From the NCBI RefSeq assembly GCF_020405225.1, contig NZ_CP084472.1, positions 744,001 through 808,000 on the forward strand: 64,000 bases of DNA, in the 5' to 3' direction. The position numbers and the translations under genes were made by a program. Source of the DNA: Natrinema sp. DC36 (GTDB lineage Archaea; Halobacteriota; Halobacteria; Halobacteriales; Natrialbaceae). The notes under the pieces were generated by a model. That model ran no database searches. It was not told the origin of the DNA and saw only the letters and a program-made list of their open reading frames with translations. Of the stretch, positions 37,896 through 45,434 are shown piece by piece (the stretch's first letter is position 1; each line of letters starts with the position of its first letter).

Positions 37896-38132
37896 CTATT
37901 TCGCAATCTTCTCCGCATACTCTGGATCATTCTGATACTCTTCCTCAAACGCTTCCATCCCACGTTCGACGAGCTCGGCCACGCCTTCAGTCCACTTCGG
38001 CCCACCGTCAGAACGTTCGAGAGCCATCTCCTCAAGAATGTAGATCGCCAGTTCCTCTTTTGTCACATCAACTTTACGTGAGGGGCCGAAGTAGACCTCT
38101 ACCCGGCGGTCGTCGTAATCATGCGGAGGCAT
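37896..38132 (-). CDS. small acidic conserved-looking protein
   Basis: 78 residues from the ATG at 38132 (MPPHDYDDRRVEVYFGPSRK). The GC content and acidic composition are those of a real haloarchaeal gene, unlike the AT-rich spacer around it. Mostly helical: ELAIYILEEMALERSDGGPK, then WTEGVAELVERGMEAFEEEY. No family recognised. Convergent with the nuclease-like gene, 208 bases away. Confidence 0.6.
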   Translation of the reverse strand: MPPHDYDDRRVEVYFGPSRKVDVTKEELAIYILEEMALERSDGGPKWTEGVAELVERGMEAFEEEYQNDPEYAEKIAK

Positions 38133-38677
38133 TGAACGCGCACCTCCTGGGATTGTATACAATGCCGTTAGTGTTCTGTGGCGTGTGATCTACGAATAAT
38201 GATATTGCTTGAGCACCCGGAATTCGGCCGGTGTAATTTAATTCCAGCCGGTAAAGGAGTTGATATCGCCCGAGATATCAACCTCGTGGTTCTCAACTAC
38301 TCGTGATTGACGTTATTGACTTTCTAATCGCATTGATCGGCCAAATACCTAACGAGCTCTGTTTAATTTGAATTACCAAGTGAACGGCACCCCGTCATCT
38401 CTGGCATCTAAATGAATATCAAAAGAGGGAATTAGACCAGGAATGAGGTAGTTTATACAGGGGAGATACCGTCCTCTTTGCTCACCATGGGATTGTATCG
38501 GAATATCGGGGTATAGGCGTAATATTCCAGTTTCCGTTCAAACACCCATAATGTAGTTCCAAAATTTAGTATTTTTCGCGCACGAGTTCCCCCCTTCTTG
38601 ATAGGAAGAAGTTTTCACCCGATATAAAAAATAGCGAGATGTTTGATATCTATCTAACTTAACCTCAGTGTACTTGA

Positions 38678-38716
38678 CTGTGGGAGACGAGGTCGGCCTC
38701 GTCTGTCGGACAGTGT
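38678..38716. repeat. extended inverted repeat
   Basis: A perfect 7-base stem with a 4-base loop, GACGAGG-TCGG-CCTCGTC at 38686-38703, enclosed by an outer CTGT/ACAG pair (about 38678-38681 and 38711-38714). It lies about 110 bases upstream of the second structured element. It could be a terminator, an operator or part of a longer RNA. Confidence 0.5.
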
Positions 38717-38802
38717 GATACGCCAGGTTCGTGAGGAATCATCATGGACGTTTTTGAATTTTCACAGATAGACGGCGTAATTTTGAAAGGTGCATGATAC
38801 CG

Positions 38803-38810
38803 TTTATAAC
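38803..38810 (+). promoter_or_regulatory. TATA-like box before structured element copy 2
   Basis: TTTATAAC; transcription would start about 27 bases later, at or near the first base of the element at 38825. Confidence 0.4.
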
Positions 38811-38824
38811 ATACACAGCGACCG

Positions 38825-38924
38825 CAGTAGCACGATCCCGAACCGAAGGTTCGAAATCGGCTACAGACAGCATAGGTATTGGCCCTCAGAGGGTTGGACT
38901 GTTCCGCAAGACAGCACTGCGTTG
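38825..38924 (+). ncRNA. candidate structured RNA element, copy 2
   Basis: Same fold as copy 1: stem GTAGC (38827-38831)/GCTAC (38860-38864), inner hairpin CGAACC-GAA-GGTTCG (38839-38853), later hairpin CTG-TT-CCGC-AA-GA-CAG (38899-38914). Relative to copy 1, the outer stem changes one G-C to A-T, the inner one T-A to C-G, and the third one C-G to T-A, each on both strands. A TATA-like box is well placed for transcription from about 38830. Confidence 0.55.
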
Positions 38925-39698
38925 AAGAGGAGTACGAATCCTCCTGGTCGATCATCATGGACCGGGCACCACAACTCGAGAGTGAATTCCACTACAGTAA
39001 GAATAGAAAGGGTGAAACTCTTGAGTCGAAGTAAGATCACCCGGGGGAGAAAAGCGTCGACGATCAAGGGGGAACGACGTTACTAGGGTGCGATCTAAGC
39101 TACCTCAGTCGATCACCACAACGTTTCGATTTCTTCTGAATGGGATTTCATTAGGGTATCTAGAACTCTTGTGAGAGAGTACAGAGCATCTTCTAAAAAG
39201 ATAGGAAAGATATCGAAGGATATTAATGACCGATATTGACTAGAGACTGACTGTATAACCCCATAGAGAAAAAACCTGAGACCGAGAAAAGAGTTCAAAT
39301 TAGAAGGTTATAATAGATAATATTGTTTTGTCTTTACGGCAAGAGAACACGGACAGGGGGTCTCTGATTATCACGCATTTGGCTTTGAATCATCTAGCGT
39401 GGTTTGATTTTCTTCACAACTACGCTAATCTCGAGATTACTCTTTTTGAACAAGTCAGTTGCATTCTTACAGAGTTGCTCTTCCACTCTATTCTATGCAG
39501 TTCGGGTGATCAGTCGGTAGAAAGGTTCTATCTGTAATACTCGGAACGCGGAACGTAGGTTAGCTATCGTTACATCTGTCACCCATAACCAAATCACTTA
39601 TATCTATCGAGAAACTAGTTCTGTTGAGAGCGTTTTAGGCTGGTCGGCAGTAACGAAGATTACGTTGGAAAGTCGCATGCAAGCCTGATTCCGGCGCT

Positions 39699-39777
39699 AC
39701 CCTAGTGTGGCTTAGTAGAGCGTCTGCTCTGTCTCTTTAAAAAGGGTTTTGTCACACAGAGCAAGTGCAGGTAGGGT
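39699..39777 (+). promoter_or_regulatory. nested inverted repeats around the primase-operon promoter
   Basis: Inner perfect repeat TGCTCTG (39725-39731)/CAGAGCA (39757-39763) flanks a TATA-like TTTAAAAA (39736-39743). Outer repeat ACCCTA (39699-39704)/TAGGGT (39772-39777). The GTG start of the next gene is two bases after the inner repeat. It looks like a regulator-binding operator or a tRNA-sized stem-loop; the piece gtggcttagtagagcg is also reminiscent of a tRNA D arm. Confidence 0.45.
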
Positions 39778-40451
39778 CATGCGAGAATAATATGCAAACA
39801 AGTTCAGAAACCAACACAACCGTTACAACCGAGTGTGAATGTCCCGACTACCGTGAACCTGCACATCCCCCTGATGATGAGCGGGTGTCCTTCTATGCTC
39901 TAACTCACTCTGGTCAGAGCTCAGAGATACCAGAGAGATCAGATTACTGTTTCACTGGTGGACAATGGCAGACATGGGAGAATATGGGTCCGGACGCAGA
40001 GAATGTAAAATCCACTGCACGTACAACCTTCTATGCTAAGGATCTCCCTGAGAGATACTCCCATCGGACCCATAAGTTCGACCGTTTCTGGACCCTACAA
40101 ATGGGGCGAGGGCATACCTGGGAAGACGATTCCGATAGGAAGTCAATCCGAGAGCGGGAAGACAATCTAAATCGATGTGATGCTATTTTACAGAACTGTG
40201 ACGTTCCAAGATGGGCCCGAACAACTGCCTTATCGCGGGTTCACAGGACTAATCTAGTAGGTTTCAACCGGAATCATAAGGGTATTCATGGAGCATGTAT
40301 CGCCTTCGCCTTACTGATTATGTGTGATAGCCCAGAAGAGGCTCAAGGAACTCGAGTCGCAAAACTGGCTACAACTGTACCAGTTCTAGATAGAGAAATA
40401 GTCGATATGGTGATCGATTATGCATTTCGGAAATATGGGGATGCAAATTAA
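39765..40451 (+). CDS. replication-module protein of unknown function
   Basis: 228 residues from a leaderless GTG, or 219 from the ATG at 39792. No family recognised. The N-terminal third is polar with CECPDYREP; the middle contains RFWTLQMGRGHTWEDDSDRK; the last 90 residues are helical with RWARTTALSRVHRTNLVGFN and a hydrophobic GACIAFALLIMCDSPEEA. That last part has the look of a cyclin/TFB-like helical repeat, but I would not claim it. It overlaps the primase gene by one base (TAATG), so the two are one operon. Confidence 0.6.
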   Translation: MQVGSCENNMQTSSETNTTVTTECECPDYREPAHPPDDERVSFYALTHSGQSSEIPERSDYCFTGGQWQTWENMGPDAENVKSTARTTFYAKDLPERYSHRTHKFDRFWTLQMGRGHTWEDDSDRKSIREREDNLNRCDAILQNCDVPRWARTTALSRVHRTNLVGFNRNHKGIHGACIAFALLIMCDSPEEAQGTRVAKLATTVPVLDREIVDMVIDYAFRKYGDAN

Positions 40452-41419
40452 TGTCTTCTGAGAATGGACCGCAGAGACAACACGGATGGGGGTTAGTTCC
40501 TAAAGAACTCCGTGGACGAGATCAGTGGGTCGTTACGACGAACAAGGTACCCGTCATACCTGCAAAAGGATGGCAGAAATATGAGAATCAAATGGCCTTC
40601 CAGAAGGCATGTCGTCTGTCTAACCGTCAGAACGGTGAACCGGCATATGTACTTCTCCCAGATGATCCATTCGTCATAATCGACTTCGATGATATAGGAC
40701 CTCCAAAACCAACAAAGGTCAGTGACGAGGTGGCTGAAATCGTTAAACGACTCAACACCTATGTAGAAGCCAGCCGTTCCCAGACTGGGCTCCATCTAGT
40801 GTGTAAAGGTACACGTCTTCCTGATCGAAATGAAAAAGCTGAACTCAAGGATAGGGGGACAATCGAAGTGTATGACTCAGGGCAATATGTAGTCCTAACT
40901 GGAAATCAGCTAGACCCATATGATTCAGTCAGGTGTTTCAACCAAGGAAGTACCAACGAGTGCAATCCACTCATCGACCTCCAGCGCACGTATCTTCCTG
41001 AACAAACTGAATCGGTCAATACGAATAAAGAATACAGCGATTACGAGCTTAGTAGCGCATCTGATAGATCACTAAATCTCACTTCTAAGGATATCAGAAG
41101 AACTCTGGAAGAGTATACAAAGGATGGTAGTTCAAAAGCAGAGCGAGCTCTCAGTCGATGGAATTCACCAGCAGAATCCGCCTATAGGTTTCCAACGGCC
41201 TCAGAGGCAGATCTCGCCTTCGTCTCTGATCTCGCGTTCTGGTGTCAGGAAGACGCTCAGCTAATGGAGGACTGTTTCCGCTCATCACAACGGATGCGCT
41301 CAAAGTGGGATATAGTCCACTACAGTGATGGACGAACTTACGGTGAAGGAACTATTCAAACGGCCATCCGATCAAACTATGATATCTTTTCTGGTCATCA
41401 TGTAACGATCTCTGATTAA
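40451..41419 (+). CDS. archaeo-eukaryotic primase (prim-pol) family replication protein
   Basis: 322 residues. Residues 15-150 match the primase-polymerase fold used by plasmids and viruses: WVVTTNKVPVIPAKGWQKYE, FVIIDFDDIG with the metal aspartates Asp78 and Asp80, SRSQTGLHLVCKG with His115, and GTIEVYDSGQYVVLTG. The C-terminal 90 residues (SEADLAFVSDLAFWCQEDAQ, FRSSQRMRSKWD) are the small helical domain that often links prim-pol to a helicase, but no helicase follows. It probably primes or starts replication of the excised element using a host helicase. Confidence 0.8.
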   Translation: MSSENGPQRQHGWGLVPKELRGRDQWVVTTNKVPVIPAKGWQKYENQMAFQKACRLSNRQNGEPAYVLLPDDPFVIIDFDDIGPPKPTKVSDEVAEIVKRLNTYVEASRSQTGLHLVCKGTRLPDRNEKAELKDRGTIEVYDSGQYVVLTGNQLDPYDSVRCFNQGSTNECNPLIDLQRTYLPEQTESVNTNKEYSDYELSSASDRSLNLTSKDIRRTLEEYTKDGSSKAERALSRWNSPAESAYRFPTASEADLAFVSDLAFWCQEDAQLMEDCFRSSQRMRSKWDIVHYSDGRTYGEGTIQTAIRSNYDIFSGHHVTISD

Positions 41420-41793
41420 TAACAGCGGTTGGTGATACGATTACTTTATTTAGAATTGGGTACAGAACTGAAACGTCTGGCTCTGTTGGAATCATATTAT
41501 TCATAGTATTTTATCGTGAACCATATGCCCACTTCATGTGCGGACTGACAGCTATTACTTCTATCAGCTGTCAGTGATGATGACAAAGCCGTGCTGAATA
41601 CAGTGCGCGAATGTGGCACTCGGTAGAGCGCGATCTACGTGAAGGGTCGAACGCTCAGTATAGGTGAGACACATATCCTTCGGTAGAGAATCAAAGAATA
41701 ATAGGGTAGCTGACAGACTATGTATGTACGTTCATTCTCATCTCTGAGGCAGGTTTGGAAAGTTTTTTGCTGATGACAACACAATCATATCTA
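41420..41793. other. non-coding region with hairpin and repeated motif
   Basis: Contains a perfect 9-base inverted repeat CTGACAGCT/AGCTGTCAG (41545-41553 and 41566-41574), then at 41591-41619 a GTGC...GCAC hairpin containing GCGCGAATGTGGCAC, a motif that recurs at 43112-43126. The piece ggcactcggtagagcg resembles a tRNA D arm and ggtcgaacg a T loop, so a decayed tRNA is possible. Confidence 0.45.
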
Positions 41794-42213
41794 ATGGCCA
41801 TTAATCGCCGTACGTTTCTTTCTGTGTTCGGCTCCTTTCCCTCCATATTTGTTGCTGGGTGCCTGAATGGGGAATCAGGGGAGGATGAAAGCGAATGTTT
41901 CAGGGAAAAATGGCCAGTCGTTCTATACAATGAATCGGCAAAAACAAAATCGATAGAGGTCACGATTACCGATGATGAGAACCAGATTGTGTTCTCAGAT
42001 ACTATCAAAGTGGCTCCCGATACGGACACGAGTACGGGTGTTGAGCTTGACCTAGAGGTTTCCTACGACCAATCCTACACATTTGAGGCTGGCCTCCCCA
42101 GAAGAGCGGATGCAATCAAAGAAACAGTAGTTAATTGTGGTAATGTATATATTTTCGTCACCGGATCTGGAGAGGTAATCATACGAGACGACGATCTCAA
42201 AGGAGACATGTGA
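41794..42213 (+). CDS. putative lipoprotein
   Basis: 139 residues from the ATG at 41794. MAINRRTFLSVFGSFPSIFV followed by AGCLNGESGED is a Tat-type signal with a lipobox, giving an anchored protein with Cys near residue 23. The mature part is an all-beta-looking domain (KSIEVTITDDENQIVFSDTI) with an acidic tail. Small haloarchaeal lipoproteins of this kind are common; the function is unknown. Confidence 0.7.
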   Translation: MAINRRTFLSVFGSFPSIFVAGCLNGESGEDESECFREKWPVVLYNESAKTKSIEVTITDDENQIVFSDTIKVAPDTDTSTGVELDLEVSYDQSYTFEAGLPRRADAIKETVVNCGNVYIFVTGSGEVIIRDDDLKGDM

Positions 42214-42396
42214 TGGCACGTTCAGTCCGCGCGTCCCTCTACCGAATCACCGTTCTTGTTTACAGTTATTCCCGAGCAGAATACCGCGCTCAGTACAGGA
42301 GGTATAGTTATCAAGGTAAGACTCAGCCTCTCCGGATGTCGTCTGGAATGATTTGCTGACTAAAGAAGTTCTGTCGGTCAACACTCCTGTTGGTTT

Positions 42397-42903
42397 TCAA
42401 TCAGACTGCCTCTGATTTCCGTCTGCAAGTAATGCGAAAGCTAACGATCCATATCCGATGGCAAGTGGAATTAATTTGATTCGATAGGAACAAGAAAATG
42501 TGCAGGGTTCCGGCTGAGTGTCCACGAGTAGGGTCGGGCCAACCATTCCTGCGTCAATGGCGAATTTGATATGCCGCCAATGCTCGTAGTTTTCGGGTAT
42601 TCGACACCCTCCGCCGAGACATGCGAGGAATAACGTCATAGCGCCCCAGAGGAGGAAGACCGTTCCAATAGTGGCTCTCCATGGGCGAGTCGAGAGCCAC
42701 CCAACATAGGAGCCGACAAGAAGGAGAAGCCCCGGCCCAATCACATAATTATACATATCCCATCCATTCACATCGCCAAAGAAAGGAAACGGAAATAAAG
42801 AATTGAGGACCATCGTGGTGATAATGCCCGTGAGGAGGATCCAAAGAGCAAGAATCCGGACAAAATCACTCTGAAACCTGTGTAGGTGCCGAGTCGCAGT
42901 CAT
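42397..42903 (-). CDS. small integral membrane protein
   Basis: 168 residues with about five hydrophobic segments: VRILALWILLTGIITTMVLN, VIGPGLLLLVGSYVGWLS, ATIGTVFLLWGAMTLFLAC, and a last IPLAIGYGSLAFALLAD. No known family. It is convergent with the lipoprotein gene and divergent from the Panacea operon. Confidence 0.6.
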   Translation of the reverse strand: MTATRHLHRFQSDFVRILALWILLTGIITTMVLNSLFPFPFFGDVNGWDMYNYVIGPGLLLLVGSYVGWLSTRPWRATIGTVFLLWGAMTLFLACLGGGCRIPENYEHWRHIKFAIDAGMVGPTLLVDTQPEPCTFSCSYRIKLIPLAIGYGSLAFALLADGNQRQSD

Positions 42904-43226
42904 ATATGTATATCAATCTGGAATAATAATATCTCTTTGGTAGGATCAGAGGTGACTTTGTCCATCACGAAATACGCAACTGTAGTGGACGGATAGTTCA
43001 CCAGCCTCGTCGTGAAATAAACTCGGTTGCCGTGCTGTACTCATCCTCTGTATCTTGCAGACCGCTTCTGACAACAGATCGGTATTTCGTTGAGTCTTTG
43101 CAAGATACAGGGCGCGAATGTAGCACAGACTGAGAGACGGTCTGCGAAGGATAGTGATCGGTGAGTACAAGACGGATTTATGGAAACGCTCAAGAAACAG
43201 GGCACTGTGGTCAAACCCAGACCCAT
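42904..43226 (+). promoter_or_regulatory. structured leader upstream of the Panacea-nuclease-TGT operon
   Basis: Perfect 12-base inverted repeat at 43048-43059 and 43099-43110 (CTGTATCTTGCA and its complement). The segment GCAGACCG (43057-43064) can alternatively pair with CGGTCTGC (43138-43145), and CAGAC (43126-43130) with GTCTG (43140-43144), so at least two folds exclude each other. GCGCGAATGTAGCAC at 43112-43126 repeats a motif from 41605-41619. Could be an attenuator, operator or separate RNA. Confidence 0.5.
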
Positions 43227-43724
43227 ATGCCACGAATCGACCAAATAGACCGACGGACAGATGTGGTATTCATTCTTTTCCACCACGCGGGGTCGATTCA
43301 AGGCGTCACAAAGCTCCAGAAGCTCCTTTTTCTCGTCGAGGAGGAGACTGAGTTCTTCGAAAAGTATGGCCCCGAACTAGCTTTCGAGTTCACTGCTCAC
43401 AAAATGGGGCCGTTCTCGAAGCACGTTTATGAGGAAATCCGCTTCCTCCAGCAGCTAAAAGCGATTGAGACTGAGCCAATGGCAGGCGATTCCGACGGCG
43501 AAGAGTTTACAAACAAGGTATTTTATATCACTCCGAAGGGAGAGAAAATCGCATCCCAACTGTCAAACCAACTTGACGCTGAGTACGATGAGGAACTCAG
43601 AGCGTTAGTTGAGAAATATAACCCGATGGAGTTGCGAGAATTGCTCCGATACGTATACGAGGAATACCCTGCATTCACAACGGAGTCAGAGATTAAAGAC
43701 GAAATATTGGTGGAGACCGCATAA
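43227..43724 (+). CDS. Panacea/SocA-like (DUF4065) domain protein
   Basis: 165 residues from the ATG at 43227. VTKLQKLLFLVEEETEFFEK followed by FEFTAHKMGPFSKHVYEEIR is the recognisable core of the YwgA/SocA/Panacea group: a helical domain that starts with a K-L-Q-K-L-L-F/Y helix and has the GPFS..VY loop. Known members act as antitoxins that neutralise very different toxins, or as proteolysis adaptors. Its stop overlaps the start of the next gene (TAATG). First gene of a three-gene operon; by analogy it may hold the next two in check. Confidence 0.75.
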   Translation: MPRIDQIDRRTDVVFILFHHAGSIQGVTKLQKLLFLVEEETEFFEKYGPELAFEFTAHKMGPFSKHVYEEIRFLQQLKAIETEPMAGDSDGEEFTNKVFYITPKGEKIASQLSNQLDAEYDEELRALVEKYNPMELRELLRYVYEEYPAFTTESEIKDEILVETA

Positions 43725-44215
43725 TGAGCACGGAAGACCTGATTCAAACAATTCAAGCTGAGGAAAGTAAGGCAACGACCAGTGCTGGGGACGATTTTTA
43801 TATTCCAGAGAAATACCAGTTGGGTATCTTGACAGACTATCTCACAACCCACGACCTTGAGTACACTACTGAGGGACGCGTGTTTTGTTATCCTATTGAT
43901 ATTCTATGCGCTCGCAGAGAGACAACTGTCGCAATTGAGATGAAATCGGATAAGGTGAGCAGGGGAATTGAGCAAGCATGGCGAAACACGGATTTTGTCG
44001 ACTTCTCCTACCTTGCTGTGTGGGAAGAACGAGTGACTGATTCCCTCGTGGAGAGAGTTGAAGAGACGCCAGTCGGCTTGTTTTCAATCTCAGAGAACGT
44101 TAATCAGGTTTGTGCACCCCAAAAAACGGGGGAACAGTTATGTAGCCGGGATATAGTGTTCAATTTGATAGAAGATAATGTTCGAGACGACACTCCGATA
44201 CAACAGTCTGAATAA
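43724..44215 (+). CDS. PD-(D/E)XK nuclease-like protein
   Basis: 163 residues. After a variable helix, EKYQLGILTDYLTTHDLEYT and CYPIDILCARRETTVAIEMK form the minimal nuclease core with Asp59, Glu72 and Lys74 (D...ExK), followed by the helix SRGIEQAWRNTDFVDFSYLA. This arrangement is typical of small restriction-like nucleases that sense or cut nucleic acid. The C-terminal part (PVGLFSISENVNQVCAPQKT) is a conserved-looking strand often seen after the core. It overlaps the next gene by 38 bases. Confidence 0.7.
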   Translation: MSTEDLIQTIQAEESKATTSAGDDFYIPEKYQLGILTDYLTTHDLEYTTEGRVFCYPIDILCARRETTVAIEMKSDKVSRGIEQAWRNTDFVDFSYLAVWEERVTDSLVERVEETPVGLFSISENVNQVCAPQKTGEQLCSRDIVFNLIEDNVRDDTPIQQSE

Positions 44216-45434
44216 CAAGCATGCCGTTGAGGGAGAGTATCCACGGTACGACTCGCTCATCATCGACGGAAAGATGCTTGCTTATTCTAAGAAGGCACTC
44301 CCCCAATTCATCCAAAACCTGAATCAGGAACGAAGCCTAGACTACTATGTTGAGCCGATAATCTCGGACTTCAGGTCAGGGGACGACTTCAGATATCCTG
44401 ACGGAACAATCCGAGGATGGTACGATAGCTACGTAAACGAACTGGGAGATCCTCTGAAGCAAGCCCTGTTCGATTTCGATAACGTGAATCCTCGTCACTT
44501 AGACGAGGAGATTATTCGCGGAATTAGCAGGTCAGTCGTACTCTATCAGGAAAATTTTGTTCCAAACCAGCTGAAAGAGGAGTCAGGAAAGTACGAAGAG
44601 GTCGATCCGGATGAGGTAATGCCAAAAGCTGTCATCCCATGGCATCACCGGATTAACGAAAAATCGGATCTAGGACCCAACAGAACAATTCTTGACACCA
44701 CGAAAGCAGAAGCTATGCTTTCTCTCAAACCCTGTATCCACACAACCAAGTCGTTCATCCGAGATCGTTCACATAGAACGAGCCTAGTTGAGCTGGTGAA
44801 GGATTATGATGTTGACGAGTGCTTCTTATTGATTGAGGAACTCGGGAAACACAACACATACGAGAGCACCTACAAGGATGTTATCGACCTCGTCTACGAT
44901 ATTTCAGAGGCAGGTGTCAAACCTCACTTCTATTACGGAGACTACTTCTCCAATCTGCTATCCTACTTCGGCTTAGGTGGGACAACATACGGCGTCATGT
45001 ATGGTGAAGAGTACACTGAAACCACAGAGTACACTGATCAGGGCGGGATGCTTCTTCGATATTATGTGGACCAAATCAAAGATTTCCTTAAGGTCCCCGC
45101 CGCAGTCGAGTTAATGAAACGAACAGACTCCGCGATGTGTAAATGCGATATTTGCCAACGTCATTTCGACGACTGGGACGATACCGTAGCACACCAAGAA
45201 AGCGATGATCCCCTCATGAATCATCTTCAGAAACACTACATAGAACGGAGATGGCGTCATGCACGTCAGGTAGAAATCAAATCGTTCGAGACAATCATAT
45301 CGAAACTGGAGTCTGATCGCCAAGAGTATGTTTATCCGTATACCAACGCTCGACAAATCAGTCCAAACAAGGACTTTGATTATCTCCCCCGGTGGATTAA
45401 TGCTGTTAAGGAACGTTCAGAGCTTGTGAACTAA
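44178..45434 (+). CDS. TGT/DpdA-like protein (tRNA-guanine transglycosylase superfamily)
   Basis: 418 residues. The C-terminal segment has Cys321, Cys323, Cys326 (CKCDICQ) and His353, following C-x-C-x2-C-x26-H, almost exactly the TGT zinc site; RRWRHARQVEIKSFETIISK continues as in TGT. YYGDYFSNLLSYFGLGGTTY (about 252-271) reads like a late TIM-barrel strand and loop. The N-terminal ISDFRSGDDF, with Asp64, is where TGT has its first catalytic aspartate, but the match is weak and no clear nucleophile is visible. Island-encoded TGT relatives (DpdA) insert 7-deazaguanines into DNA; this protein could do that, modify RNA, or have lost catalysis. It starts inside the preceding gene. Confidence 0.6.
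   Translation: MFETTLRYNSLNNKHAVEGEYPRYDSLIIDGKMLAYSKKALPQFIQNLNQERSLDYYVEPIISDFRSGDDFRYPDGTIRGWYDSYVNELGDPLKQALFDFDNVNPRHLDEEIIRGISRSVVLYQENFVPNQLKEESGKYEEVDPDEVMPKAVIPWHHRINEKSDLGPNRTILDTTKAEAMLSLKPCIHTTKSFIRDRSHRTSLVELVKDYDVDECFLLIEELGKHNTYESTYKDVIDLVYDISEAGVKPHFYYGDYFSNLLSYFGLGGTTYGVMYGEEYTETTEYTDQGGMLLRYYVDQIKDFLKVPAAVELMKRTDSAMCKCDICQRHFDDWDDTVAHQESDDPLMNHLQKHYIERRWRHARQVEIKSFETIISKLESDRQEYVYPYTNARQISPNKDFDYLPRWINAVKERSELVN

Larger units (their letters stand above)
38133..39764. other. long non-coding stretch of the island
   Basis: About 1.6 kb, no convincing gene. It holds the second copies of the three blocks first seen at 34.1-34.7 kb (38381-38410, 38572-38603, 38825-38924) and an extended hairpin at 38678-38716. 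From 38.93 to 39.68 kb I see nothing beyond AT-rich sequence; the few short open frames there have no coding character. Confidence 0.55.

Noticed and set aside
39328-39537. 69-codon frame before the primase module
   Set aside because: Unusual composition for a haloarchaeal protein, no promoter signal, nothing recognised.
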